A stretch of 29,527 nucleotides of DNA from positions 1 to 29,527 of the IMG/VR virus record IMGVR_UViG_3300032331_001926; one strand, written 5' to 3'. The DNA is from a virus. The position numbers and the translations under genes are program-made. A model generated the notes under the pieces. That model had not been told where the DNA came from and did no database searches. It saw nothing but the letters and a program-made list of their open reading frames with translations. Positions 19,212-28,585 of this stretch are shown piece after piece (position 1 is the stretch's first letter; every line of letters starts with the position of its first letter).

Positions 19212-22205
19212 ATGGCTGTTTTACAATTTTTAGTCAGTAATGGATTAACACAAAATGATGCATGTTCTAATTATCCATCTTTTTATGTATATGCTGATGA
19301 TTTGGGTAATTGCGGAGGATGCATAGGCGCAGGTTTAACTTGTTGGGCTTGTTTAACAACATCACAACAGGTGTATTTAGACCCTGCTTTAACCATTATT
19401 GTTCCTGATAGTTATTACTCAAATGAAATGGCACCCAATGTGTTTGCAACCTGGTATATTGTTGGAGGTTTTCCACAAGGTGCAGGATTTAATGGATGCT
19501 CTGTGCAACCAACTCCGCCTCCTGTTACAAGCACCCCAACACCCACTCCTAGTGAAACACCAAATATTGTTACACCTAGTCCCACACCGACTAATACAGA
19601 AACTCCGACCAACACTCCAACTAATACAAATACTCCAAGTGTAACCCCCACTTATACACCAACTCCTAGTATAACTGCAACCAACACACCGACTCCATCT
19701 ATTACTCCTTCTGTTTCAGTTTCAGGATTACCACAATTATCTATAAATTGGAGAACATTAGCAACAGATTTTAGAATATTAGCAGACAAACACAAACAAT
19801 TAAACTCATTTGGAATTGGGGATATTGATTATTTAACATATTTGGTTCAATCAAGAGACAAAGAAGAAAATACACAATTTCAATCACCATATTATCCAAT
19901 GCTTTATATTGTTCCATCAAAAGTGGAAAATGATTTAAGGTATAAAACTTGGGAGTTTAATGCTGTGGTTATGGATATTGTGGAAAGGGATTTAAGAAAT
20001 CAAGTTGATGTATCAAGTGATACATTGCAAATATTACAGGATATTATTAGCCAATATAGATTATCGGTAAATGCTTATTTAGGAAACTATAATGAGAAAT
20101 ATTTTATTGATGAAACTATAAATTGTATTCCATTTTTGGAAAAGTATGATGACTTAACTAATGGATGGAGCGCACAATTAAGAATTAAAACAAGAACACC
20201 ATTAGATAGATGCTCCGCAGCATTCAATCCGTTTACAGGGTCAACAATACAACACCCCAACGGAATAAACTTTAAGGCATTCCACGATGATTTTAGATTA
20301 CTTGCAGATTATCATAAGCAGCTTAACTCATTTGGATTTGGCGCATTGGAGGATATTACTTATTGGACTGAAAGCAGAGACAAAAAAGATAATCCGCAAT
20401 ATCAATCACCTTATTATCCACTTATGTATGTGGTTCCAAGTGATGTGCAGACACAAATAAATGAAAATGGTTCATCTTATATGAACTATACATTTAATGT
20501 TATTATTGCAGATATTATTGAAAGGGATTTAGAAAATCAAACCGATGTATTAAGTGATACTTTACAAATATTAGATGATGTTATTTCACAATTTAGATTA
20601 TCGGTTACACAATCATTAGGTAATTTTAATAATTTATATTATTTAGATGATAATGTTGATTGCACCCCATTTTTAGAAAAATATGATGATTTATTAGGTG
20701 GGTGGTCAGGTTTATTTAATGTTAAGGTTATGATGCCGCTTGATAGATGTGATGCAGCATTTATGTCATTTATCACACCGACTCCAAGTGTTACTCCAAC
20801 TTTAACTCCTACTAATACAAGCACTCCAACTAATACCCCAAGTGAAACTCCGACTAGCACTCCGACCGTTACACCAACTAATACAGAAACTCCGACTAAT
20901 ACTCCTAGTGAAACTCCGACTAGCACTCCAACTAATACCCCAAGTGAAACAGCAACACAAACCCCTAGTCCAACCACAACTTTAACTGCAACTCCGACTA
21001 ATACAGGAACTCCGACTAGCACTCCAACTCCTAGTGTAACAAATACAGGCACACCAACCAACACTCCAACTAATACTCAAACTCCAAGTATGACTGCAAC
21101 TAATACAGGAACTCCGACTAACACTCCGACTCCTAGTATAACTCCTGGTGTTAATGAGTGTATTTGGAATCAAAATAATATTGTTTGGAATCTTGAAGAT
21201 TTATTATGGAATCAATGCCCTAGACCTACACCCACACCGACTGTAACAAGCACACAAACACAAACTCCTAGTCAGACCGCAACTAACACTGCAACTCCGA
21301 CAAATACTCCAACTAATACTCCAAGTGAAACTGCAACACAGACACCTAGTCCTACTACAACTTTAACTGCAACTCCAACTAACACTCCAACTGTAACACC
21401 TAGTCCAACACCATTTACTAGTCAATATCAAGCGGTATTAAACAGAGCAACAGCATTAGGTTATACATTGCCAAGTGAAACTGAAAAGAGAAAACAAAAT
21501 CAGTTAGTTAGTGATTTATTGAATAATGGATTATGGGCGAACTTAGGTCAATTCTATATGTTCCATCAAGATTTATCAGTTAGTGGCTCAACAGGATTTA
21601 CAATGATTAACTGGATTACACCAGCAAATGCCGTATCAACATTAATTAGAGCAACAACTGGTGATACTTTCCCATCATTTACAAACAATGTTGGTTGGAG
21701 TTTTAATAGAACAAACTCAATAAGAAATGCCGTTCAACCTTTTGCAAGTTCAGTTAATCCATTATCAAACAGTGGTAGTGGTATGGAAGGTGTATGGGTT
21801 GGTTTAACAGGAACATCGTCATCATCTGGAACTAATGCTTTATTTGCTACAGATAACAATGGATGGAACACAATGTTAAGTAATAACACAACAGCACAAT
21901 TACCATTTAGATTATATGGCTTAACATCTGCTATAGATTTAAGAGGTGTTGGATTGAGAGCAATGGCAGTTAGTGCACCTTATACGGCATCAACATCTGC
22001 AACATTCTATATTGATGGTAATAACTTTGCAAGAACAAAAACTGCAGCAGACGTAACGTTTGGTGGAAACTCATTCTTTATTAACTCAGCAGGACCAACT
22101 TCAAGATGGACTTGGAGTTGCTCATCTTTCTTCTGTGGAGTTCAAATGACTAATGCTCAAATGACTACCTTCTATAATCTATTGAATACTTACATGTCAA
22201 CATAA
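19212..22205 (+). CDS. Large modular tail/fibre protein with duplicated domain and TP-rich linkers
   Basis: 997 residues. Order: Cys-containing N-terminal module (1-98), TP-rich linker (100-168), domain A1 (174-340), domain A2 (350-520), linker (522-645), a small CIWNQNN...LLWNQCP module (~650-669), linker (671-735), and a C-terminal ~260-residue domain beginning [18 protein letters not shown]. The C-terminal domain, with [17 protein letters not shown] and a Thr/Ser-rich jelly-roll-like pattern, resembles concanavalin/LamG-like receptor-binding domains of Bacteroidota phages. A1 and A2 are copies of one domain that resembles stand-alone neck or tail-terminator-like proteins. The gene starts directly at the -1-frame chaperone stop. 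Receptor binding is a reasonable inference. Confidence 0.7.
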   Translation: MAVLQFLVSNGLTQNDACSNYPSFYVYADDLGNCGGCIGAGLTCWACLTTSQQVYLDPALTIIVPDSYYSNEMAPNVFATWYIVGGFPQGAGFNGCSVQPTPPPVTSTPTPTPSETPNIVTPSPTPTNTETPTNTPTNTNTPSVTPTYTPTPSITATNTPTPSITPSVSVSGLPQLSINWRTLATDFRILADKHKQLNSFGIGDIDYLTYLVQSRDKEENTQFQSPYYPMLYIVPSKVENDLRYKTWEFNAVVMDIVERDLRNQVDVSSDTLQILQDIISQYRLSVNAYLGNYNEKYFIDETINCIPFLEKYDDLTNGWSAQLRIKTRTPLDRCSAAFNPFTGSTIQHPNGINFKAFHDDFRLLADYHKQLNSFGFGALEDITYWTESRDKKDNPQYQSPYYPLMYVVPSDVQTQINENGSSYMNYTFNVIIADIIERDLENQTDVLSDTLQILDDVISQFRLSVTQSLGNFNNLYYLDDNVDCTPFLEKYDDLLGGWSGLFNVKVMMPLDRCDAAFMSFITPTPSVTPTLTPTNTSTPTNTPSETPTSTPTVTPTNTETPTNTPSETPTSTPTNTPSETATQTPSPTTTLTATPTNTGTPTSTPTPSVTNTGTPTNTPTNTQTPSMTATNTGTPTNTPTPSITPGVNECIWNQNNIVWNLEDLLWNQCPRPTPTPTVTSTQTQTPSQTATNTATPTNTPTNTPSETATQTPSPTTTLTATPTNTPTVTPSPTPFTSQYQAVLNRATALGYTLPSETEKRKQNQLVSDLLNNGLWANLGQFYMFHQDLSVSGSTGFTMINWITPANAVSTLIRATTGDTFPSFTNNVGWSFNRTNSIRNAVQPFASSVNPLSNSGSGMEGVWVGLTGTSSSSGTNALFATDNNGWNTMLSNNTTAQLPFRLYGLTSAIDLRGVGLRAMAVSAPYTASTSATFYIDGNNFARTKTAADVTFGGNSFFINSAGPTSRWTWSCSSFFCGVQMTNAQMTTFYNLLNTYMST
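19509..19715 (+). repeat. TP-rich linker array 1
   Basis: Degenerate codon repeats encoding [15 protein letters not shown]-type units (residues 100-168) between the N-terminal module and domain A1. Confidence 0.75.
19731..20231 (+). repeat. Tandem domain copy A1 (second copy at 20259-20771)
   Basis: Residues 174-340 and 350-520 align end to end: [16 protein letters not shown] matches [30 protein letters not shown] matches [14 protein letters not shown], and [14 protein letters not shown] matches [14 protein letters not shown]. Internal duplication of a ~170-residue domain. Confidence 0.85.
20259..20771 (+). repeat. Tandem domain copy A2
   Basis: Second copy of the domain at 19731-20231; conserved residues include SRDK, SDTLQIL and LDRC...AF at the end of each copy. 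Confidence 0.85.
20775..21146 (+). repeat. TP-rich linker array 2
   Basis: Residues 522-645. About 124 residues of Thr, Pro, Asn, Ser and Glu in six-residue-like units (TNTPSE, TSTPTV). The opposite strand reads as long Gly/Val-rich frames, which are shadows. Confidence 0.8.
20934..21005 (+). repeat. 24-codon direct repeat, copy 1 (copy 2 at 21315-21386)
   Basis: Both copies encode the same 24 residues ([13 protein letters not shown], then [11 protein letters not shown]), but differ at nine bases, all third codon positions. Confidence 0.85.
21222..21416 (+). repeat. TP-rich linker array 3
   Basis: Residues 671-735, separating the small CIWNQNN module from the C-terminal lectin-like domain; contains copy 2 of the 24-codon repeat (21315-21386). 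Confidence 0.8.
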
Positions 22206-22230
22206 ATAAAAAAACTTAAATAAAAAATAT

Positions 22231-23025
22231 ATGGCTAATTTAACAGGTCAACAAATACAAAATACTTATCCAGGTTTATTAAACTTGGCAACAGCAACCG
22301 CTGGTATAACATCATCTTATCAACAAATTCAAGATGGATTAGGTAATAATACCAATACAAGAATATCAACATCAGGTATTATATCCCCTAATCTTGTAGG
22401 TATCAATAATCTTAAACCTGATTATGCTGGTCCTGGTTTTTTAACAACAGGTGTTGCACCAGTTGCTAATACCCAAAATAGAGTTTTATATCAACTATTT
22501 TATGACCCAGGGGTATATTCATATTCAGCTATAACATATAATGTGAATACATTAACATCAACAAGTGATGTAGCAACAATTGCATTTTATTCTTTACAAC
22601 AAGTTCCTTTATATGGTGTAGCACCAAAAGATTTATTGATGAGTGGAATAACATTAACAACCAATTCAACAGGAGTTAAAACAACAACACTACCATCAAC
22701 ATTATCATTTAGTGGAACAGGTAGTGGTTGGTATGTAATGGCTATAATTATATCAAATGCTGGTAATGTAACACCAACTTGGAGATATACTAATGCTGCT
22801 CTGGGTGTATCCAATCAGGCTTATGCTAATACTTGGGGTTCATATATGAATGCTGCAGGAACTGCATTAAATTATGGTAGTAGAATTGTATCTTATGCAA
22901 CAATTACATTTTTAACATTAAATAATTTATCAGCATTCCAAACAAGTTTTTCACAAAGTGATATATCAACCAATTTATCAACAACAACTAATTCAGGTAT
23001 GGGATTTGGATTAAATACAATATAA
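22231..23025 (+). CDS. Minor tail/fibre-type structural protein
   Basis: 264 residues. The N-terminus NTYPGLLNLATATAGITSSY then QQIQDGLGNNTNTRISTSGI resembles the start of tail-fibre and tail-tip proteins from Bacteroidota phages, with a 'DG.GN.T' stretch that often precedes a fibre shaft. The remainder is Thr/Ser/Asn/Gly-rich and beta-like, with one stretch FYSLQQVPLYGVAPKDLL. No enzymatic motif is present. It lies between the modular fibre gene and the gp10-like gene. A virion surface role is likely, receptor binding possible. Confidence 0.6.
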   Translation: MANLTGQQIQNTYPGLLNLATATAGITSSYQQIQDGLGNNTNTRISTSGIISPNLVGINNLKPDYAGPGFLTTGVAPVANTQNRVLYQLFYDPGVYSYSAITYNVNTLTSTSDVATIAFYSLQQVPLYGVAPKDLLMSGITLTTNSTGVKTTTLPSTLSFSGTGSGWYVMAIIISNAGNVTPTWRYTNAALGVSNQAYANTWGSYMNAAGTALNYGSRIVSYATITFLTLNNLSAFQTSFSQSDISTNLSTTTNSGMGFGLNTI

Positions 23026-23026
23026 T

Positions 23027-23608
23027 ATGTTTGAGTTAGATGAACAAGCTTTAGAGGTTTTTGGAACAGCATTGGTTACTTATATCAAGAAACAGCTTAT
23101 TGCCAAAAAATGGAAGTATGGTCCACCTGATAGTCCAAAACTTGGAAATAAAATTGCAACAGGTGAATTATATGATAGTTTTAGTTCATCAGTTGTAAAT
23201 GAAAATGGATTACCTGTATTAGTTTTAGAATATGGGGATTATTTCAAGTATGTAGACAAAGGTAGATTACCGCATGCAAGAAGGGTTCCACTTCAGTTTT
23301 TAATTGCATGGATTAAAGTTAGAGGATTAAAACCAAGAACAAAAAAAGGTAGATTTGCAAAAGTAACGGATAAGAGCATTAAAGGATTAGCATTTGCAGT
23401 CCAAACAAACATATACAAGTATGGAATCAGACCAACTTATATTTATGATAAAGCACTTGACGAGTTTGAGGAAGTATTACAGGATTTTCCTAATAATGTT
23501 CCACAAGAGCTTATTCCATATGTTAATGATATTTACGATGCTGTTGCAAATGATATAAACATATTTCTAAACCAAATGATAGAAAGAGAATTAGTAATAA
23601 ATAGATAA
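23027..23608 (+). CDS. HK97 gp10-like tail completion/neck protein
   Basis: 193 residues. KIATGELYDSFSSSVV (~46-61) followed by YGDYFKYVDKGRLP and PLQFLIAWIKVRGLKPR (~69-110) is the signature layout of HK97 gp10-like proteins: a ATG.L.dS.....n....f........Y...v..GR pattern. These act at the head-tail joint. It begins one base after the preceding stop and ends two bases before the next start, so it belongs to the tail operon. Confidence 0.75.
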   Translation: MFELDEQALEVFGTALVTYIKKQLIAKKWKYGPPDSPKLGNKIATGELYDSFSSSVVNENGLPVLVLEYGDYFKYVDKGRLPHARRVPLQFLIAWIKVRGLKPRTKKGRFAKVTDKSIKGLAFAVQTNIYKYGIRPTYIYDKALDEFEEVLQDFPNNVPQELIPYVNDIYDAVANDINIFLNQMIERELVINR

Positions 23609-23610
23609 AG

Positions 23611-25266
23611 ATGAGTTTTGATTTAACAATTAGACAAGCACCATTAGCAGTAACCCCGTCCCATAGTGACCACACTTGGAATGTTGTGTTAAATGATTGG
23701 AGCGGATTTACCGATATTAAATTGGTTGTAGATGTGTATAAAAATCCTTATCAAAATGATAGTGGTTCTACCCAAGATTACGGAAAAGTTGCTAGGTTGA
23801 TTGTTCCACCTAACCAATTTGGTAATTGTATTTTTAATGTGGAAACTATTATCTATAATATTGTGGATAAAAACCCAAGAGGTATGGCAATGGTTTACAA
23901 TATTGCTAATCCTGCAAATACCACAATGAATGCTTATCAAGTTCAAGTAGCTCAATCAAGTGGTGCATCAAATACTCAATTAACAAACCAAGCTAACATA
24001 ACCAACGATACATATGGCACAATTGCATTCTCTAATGGTTTTAACGGAGGTTATGCAGGTTTTGAGAACATATATCAAGTTAATGAATATCGTTTAATTT
24101 TGGGGGTGCAATACACAAATAGTGGGGGCACAACCGATGTTATTATTGATACAAATTATTCAGCCTACACAGGAAACACAGGGTCAACAATTACATTATC
24201 TGCATCATCACAACCTTACGGAGTTATGATTTGGCCAGGTGTTCAGGAAAATAAGTTTTTAGGTGTTTCTACAAACCCCAATTTTACAAACTATTACAAT
24301 AATAATAATCTTAACGGACAATTTAATTTCCAAAATCTTCAAGTATATGATTGGGCTATGAACCAAGGTGTAGCTCCATTTGATGTTCCTGGTAATTTTA
24401 TGGCAACTTATGGTGTTGAAACAATACCTATGACTGCATTTGGTGGTTCAGTTAAACAAACAAGATGGAGAACACATTATTACAAATGTCCTATATTAGT
24501 TGGATTTATGTATGGTGAAAACCCTTTGTATGATAATTCAAGTGCAATAGGTTCAATATCTTATTTAACCAAATCATTAAACAACGGACAAATGAATTAT
24601 GATGTAGCACAAACATCACCAGTTGGAGCATCAAGCGGAGCAACACATTTTTCTTATCTTAATCAAAGAATAGCATATGGATTATTCAAGCATAATCCTA
24701 ATGTTAGAACAGATAGTGATGTTGCTGTGTTTCTTTCAAGTGCAAGTTGTGATAATACAGGAGCAGATGCTGTTAGTGAAATAGTCCAATATAAAATGGT
24801 TGGAGAAGAATGCTTTAATGACCCAGTTTATTTTCTTTTTATGAATAGACAAGGTGTCTGGGATACTTACACATTTACCAAAAAGTTTACCAAGAAATAT
24901 GGTATGAATAAAAAAACATATTCATCACAGAAATCATTAAATACTCAATTTTGGAATAGACAATCTTACGACGAAGGTGAAACCGTATTTTATGGTGATG
25001 CTGAAGAATTGGTTACTGTGGATAGTGGATTTGTTTTACAAAATGATGTTCAGGTTATTGAGGATTTACTAATGTCCCCATATGTTTATATGATAATGGA
25101 TAATTGGATTCCTGCAGATAATCAAAGTGAAATTACCCCATATTTAATTCCATGCACTGTAGAAAATAAAGATGTAAAACAATACATTAACAAATACGAA
25201 AGAATATTTCAATACACAATTGAGCTTAAACAGGTTCCTTATAGAAACTTTATTTTACCTTTCTAA
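23611..25266 (+). CDS. Large tail protein (distal-tail/tip type)
   Basis: 551 residues. The N-terminus (SFDLTIRQAPLAVTPSHSDH) and the block FLFMNRQGVWDTYTFTKKFTKKY (split, residues ~405-430) match a large tail protein common in Bacteroidota siphophages; the C-terminus KYERIFQYTIELKQVPYRNF is typical of the same family. The middle is Asn/Thr/Tyr-rich beta structure. It probably forms part of the distal tail or baseplate hub and is followed after three bases by the 1098-residue tail protein. The exact ring position in the tail cannot be told from sequence. Confidence 0.65.
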   Translation: MSFDLTIRQAPLAVTPSHSDHTWNVVLNDWSGFTDIKLVVDVYKNPYQNDSGSTQDYGKVARLIVPPNQFGNCIFNVETIIYNIVDKNPRGMAMVYNIANPANTTMNAYQVQVAQSSGASNTQLTNQANITNDTYGTIAFSNGFNGGYAGFENIYQVNEYRLILGVQYTNSGGTTDVIIDTNYSAYTGNTGSTITLSASSQPYGVMIWPGVQENKFLGVSTNPNFTNYYNNNNLNGQFNFQNLQVYDWAMNQGVAPFDVPGNFMATYGVETIPMTAFGGSVKQTRWRTHYYKCPILVGFMYGENPLYDNSSAIGSISYLTKSLNNGQMNYDVAQTSPVGASSGATHFSYLNQRIAYGLFKHNPNVRTDSDVAVFLSSASCDNTGADAVSEIVQYKMVGEECFNDPVYFLFMNRQGVWDTYTFTKKFTKKYGMNKKTYSSQKSLNTQFWNRQSYDEGETVFYGDAEELVTVDSGFVLQNDVQVIEDLLMSPYVYMIMDNWIPADNQSEITPYLIPCTVENKDVKQYINKYERIFQYTIELKQVPYRNFILPF

Positions 25267-25269
25267 TAT

Positions 25270-28200
25270 ATGTTAAGAATAAGAACAACAATACAAGGGG
25301 ATAATATATTCCTTGATTTATACAAAAATGAACCTGTTATTTTGTCTATGTCTTTTGCTGAATTGCAAGATGTAACAAAAAAGAATTCCAATTATTCTAA
25401 AGCATTTTCATTGCCAGGTTCCAAAACAAATAACTTGGTATTCAATTTCTTTTACGAGCTTAATTCTGTTCCTACCTCATTTGACCCAAACAATAAGTTT
25501 AGTGCATCTTTAATGTGGGACGGATACGAAATTATGGTTGGATATATTAGATTAAATGGTGTTACTATTGCAAATGGTGAAATTATTTATCAGGTTACAT
25601 TTTACAATCAAGTTGGAGATTTAATGGCAAATATTGGGGATGCATTCCTTTATGATTTGGACTTAAATTATCTTAACCACCCATATTCTCAAGAGGTTAT
25701 ATTACAATCACAAATAGACCCCAATTTATTCCCGTTAATTGGAACAACCAATTATTCTTATCAAAATGGAAAAACTATGTGGGGTTTATTCAATATTGGT
25801 TATGAATATGTTAGTGCAAATACAATTAACCAAGCAACCACACCATTAGTTCAGTTTTCCCCAACATATAGTAATCAAGTTTATTTACCATTGCCAGGTT
25901 ATTTTGATTTTAGTGGAACACCTGTGCATGATTATTATTTTAAGCCAGCAATACAAATTAAAGAATTATACGAACAAATTGTCCGTGAAGCAGGATATAT
26001 TGTTCAGAGTGATTTTTTTGAGACAGCATATTTTAAGAGATATTATTTACCATTAAAGTTTGTTGATGAAACCATATATTCACGAAATGCAATACCAGCT
26101 TGTTATTCGTATCTAAATGAAAGTTTAGGTGAATTAAATCAAGCACCATATTATACTTATACTGACCCAAGTTCAGGGGTTACTTGTAATAGTTTAGGAT
26201 GGATTGGAAGTAGTTCAAGTTTATTTATTAGTTCAGCATATACAGGAACTTATCAATTTAATTTTCAGTTTACAATTAACCCAATTCGTGATTGTGATTT
26301 ATTTGGACCTGGTGTTGCAAACTATGCAGCATTATATGTATTTGACGGAACAAATACATTTCAACTTTATTATACTGATTATTGTGATTATACCCCACAA
26401 CAAGTATCATTTGTTCAACCAATATCAATTACAGGTAATACCAATTTATCCTTTTATTTTGAGGGGTTAAATGTTGAGATAGTAGGTTATACCCAAAGTG
26501 TGGTAAACGGTCCCAGATTTATCCCAGATGGTTCTATAATCAATTATGATATTGAGTTCCCACCAAATGATTACAAGCAAATAGATTTTATTACATCAGT
26601 CAACAAATATTTCAATTTAGTTGTTGTTCCTGACCCAGATTATCCTTCCAATTTAATTGTGGAACCTATTGTAGATTATATCGGTAAAGGTGTGGTATTA
26701 GATTGGACCGAAAAAGTTGACTTAAACGGAAACCAAAATATGTATCCAACTAGTTCATTGCTTAATGGAACATTAGAGTTTGAGTTTAAGTTAGACCAAG
26801 ATTACGCCAACCAAGATTTTAAGGGACAAACAAACAGAATATTTGGAACAGATAAGTTCCAATTAGGATTACAATATAAAGATGCAACCACCAAGTTTGA
26901 TTATATTTTTAGTTCCCCAATTGATATTACCATCAATAACTCAAATGTTGCTTTATTGACGCTTAATTCAATGTCTAAATTAAAACAAGTGGATGTTTCA
27001 GGACAAACACAACAAACATTTGTTCCATTTAAGATATTACCAAAATCAATTTTTAGAGGATTAACTCTTCCAAATGATAATTACGGATTTATTAACCAAA
27101 CAGGATTTACCACAGCAAATACCACTTGTCATTCAGGAGTAACAATAAATGTTTCAACTGCAGGATATATCAAATATAATGATTGTATTGGTAATACATT
27201 TTACCAATATGTTTCAACAGGTATTCAATCAGTCGGTGGAGGACAATGTATAAATTATACAACAATATCACCAGGTTTTCCTTTAAGTAATATTGCCAAC
27301 TTTACCACATATAGCACAGGAGCAGGTTGTAGTGTTTTAGTTAATCAAAGCATTTATCAGCAATGGTATATGAACGGATATGCTCAAGACAAATTCTTGA
27401 ACATGAATAGATTTACCACCTATCCATTTGCCTACACAGGATTTTCACATTATATCAATTTTAGAGGTGAGGACCAATCAAACGTAACCCCACAAGAATA
27501 TGTTTTTGATAGTGAGGATTTGTATAACATTTATTATCAACCTTATGTTGATGATATTATTAGTGAACAGAATAAGATTTATGCATGCAAGATTTATTTA
27601 TATCCCCAAGATATAAAACAATTAAGATGGAACGAAAAAATATTGGTTGGAAACAATTATTTTAGAATTAACAGAATTACAAACTTTAATGCACTTGAAC
27701 CTGCAATATGTGATATTGAATTAGTTAAATTAACCAAAGATTATTTACCACATAGAAAGTTATATTACAAAATGACACCTTGTGCTGGTGGGGATATAAA
27801 ATATTCCAATAGTGATATAATGTTTAATTTATTTGCATATGCTGGCAATTATGTTAAATTATATGAAGATGATTTAACTTATCTTGGTTGCTATAATGTT
27901 GCAATTGATGGATATAATCCTTTACATGAATATAAACATTATTGGTTAAGTTCAGGTTATACTCCAAATCTTGTGGGTGTTTATCCTAATTGTGGATGCA
28001 CTGGTAGAACCTCATTTGATATAGTTCAACAAGAACCAGGTATACCAACTTATTTTTGGTTTAATGGAACAGATTGCACTGATAGTGGAACAACTTATAC
28101 ATTTAAGTCAACATTAAACACATTAGATATTACCAAAACATATAAAATTACCAATACAGCAACAACTCAAACCTATTGTGTGTATAATGTAGATAATAGC

Positions 28201-28566
28201 TTTACCAATCCAACAGATTATGTTTTAATTGATACAACAGAATATGCTGATTGTGCTGATTGTTATTATATTCCACCTACCGCTACTCCAACTAACACTC
28301 CGACCTCAATGACACCCACACCCACACCTAGTAATGAACCAACCCCTAGTCCAACGAATACACCTAGTTCAACTCCAAATGATACTAGTTGTTGGTATTA
28401 TACCAATTATTTTTCTTCAATGTGGTATGGTAATTATCAAGATTGCACTGGCATTTGGTTCTATAATGTATCATTATTCCCTGATGAAACTATTTGTGCT
28501 GTTGAAGGAAGCGTTTATACAATAGCAGGAGCATCATTAGCAAAAACAACACCGTGTAACCTATAA
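25270..28566 (+). CDS. Giant tail tip/baseplate protein with C-terminal TP linker and Cys module
   Basis: 1098 residues. The N-terminal ~600 residues (FLDLYKNEPVILSMSFAELQ near residues 14-33, then a long beta-rich region, and PIVDYIGKGVVLDW around ~468) look like the large tail-tip protein that follows the distal tail protein in Bacteroidota phages. A TP-rich linker (residues ~1002-1038) leads to a ~58-residue Cys module (~1041-1098) that is homologous to the N-terminus of the next gene's product. So the C-terminus carries an exchangeable terminal domain. Cell-surface contact is likely for that part. The stop is six bases before the late-type motif. Confidence 0.7.
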   Translation: MLRIRTTIQGDNIFLDLYKNEPVILSMSFAELQDVTKKNSNYSKAFSLPGSKTNNLVFNFFYELNSVPTSFDPNNKFSASLMWDGYEIMVGYIRLNGVTIANGEIIYQVTFYNQVGDLMANIGDAFLYDLDLNYLNHPYSQEVILQSQIDPNLFPLIGTTNYSYQNGKTMWGLFNIGYEYVSANTINQATTPLVQFSPTYSNQVYLPLPGYFDFSGTPVHDYYFKPAIQIKELYEQIVREAGYIVQSDFFETAYFKRYYLPLKFVDETIYSRNAIPACYSYLNESLGELNQAPYYTYTDPSSGVTCNSLGWIGSSSSLFISSAYTGTYQFNFQFTINPIRDCDLFGPGVANYAALYVFDGTNTFQLYYTDYCDYTPQQVSFVQPISITGNTNLSFYFEGLNVEIVGYTQSVVNGPRFIPDGSIINYDIEFPPNDYKQIDFITSVNKYFNLVVVPDPDYPSNLIVEPIVDYIGKGVVLDWTEKVDLNGNQNMYPTSSLLNGTLEFEFKLDQDYANQDFKGQTNRIFGTDKFQLGLQYKDATTKFDYIFSSPIDITINNSNVALLTLNSMSKLKQVDVSGQTQQTFVPFKILPKSIFRGLTLPNDNYGFINQTGFTTANTTCHSGVTINVSTAGYIKYNDCIGNTFYQYVSTGIQSVGGGQCINYTTISPGFPLSNIANFTTYSTGAGCSVLVNQSIYQQWYMNGYAQDKFLNMNRFTTYPFAYTGFSHYINFRGEDQSNVTPQEYVFDSEDLYNIYYQPYVDDIISEQNKIYACKIYLYPQDIKQLRWNEKILVGNNYFRINRITNFNALEPAICDIELVKLTKDYLPHRKLYYKMTPCAGGDIKYSNSDIMFNLFAYAGNYVKLYEDDLTYLGCYNVAIDGYNPLHEYKHYWLSSGYTPNLVGVYPNCGCTGRTSFDIVQQEPGIPTYFWFNGTDCTDSGTTYTFKSTLNTLDITKTYKITNTATTQTYCVYNVDNSFTNPTDYVLIDTTEYADCADCYYIPPTATPTNTPTSMTPTPTPSNEPTPSPTNTPSSTPNDTSCWYYTNYFSSMWYGNYQDCTGIWFYNVSLFPDETICAVEGSVYTIAGASLAKTTPCNL
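28273..28383 (+). repeat. TP-rich linker in the giant tail protein
   Basis: [18 protein letters not shown]-type residues between the main body and the C-terminal Cys module of the protein encoded at 25270-28566. Confidence 0.75.
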
Positions 28567-28571
28567 AAAAT

Positions 28572-28585
28572 TATATTTATTAGTA
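28572..28585 (+). promoter_or_regulatory. Late-type promoter motif before the last fibre gene
   Basis: Exact TATATTTATTAGTA; the last A is the A of the ATG at 28585, as at the portal gene. No TTG at -33. Confidence 0.55.

Noticed and set aside
20639-21173. Long Gly/Val-rich frames on the minus strand across the linker arrays (also at 19415-19651 and 28689-28943)
   Set aside because: They are the complement of Thr/Pro/Asn codon repeats and show no independent start signal or protein-like variety.
20775-21416. Possible CRISPR array because of repeated units
   Set aside because: Units are short coding repeats in phase with the reading frame, with no constant repeat/variable spacer pattern and no cas genes.
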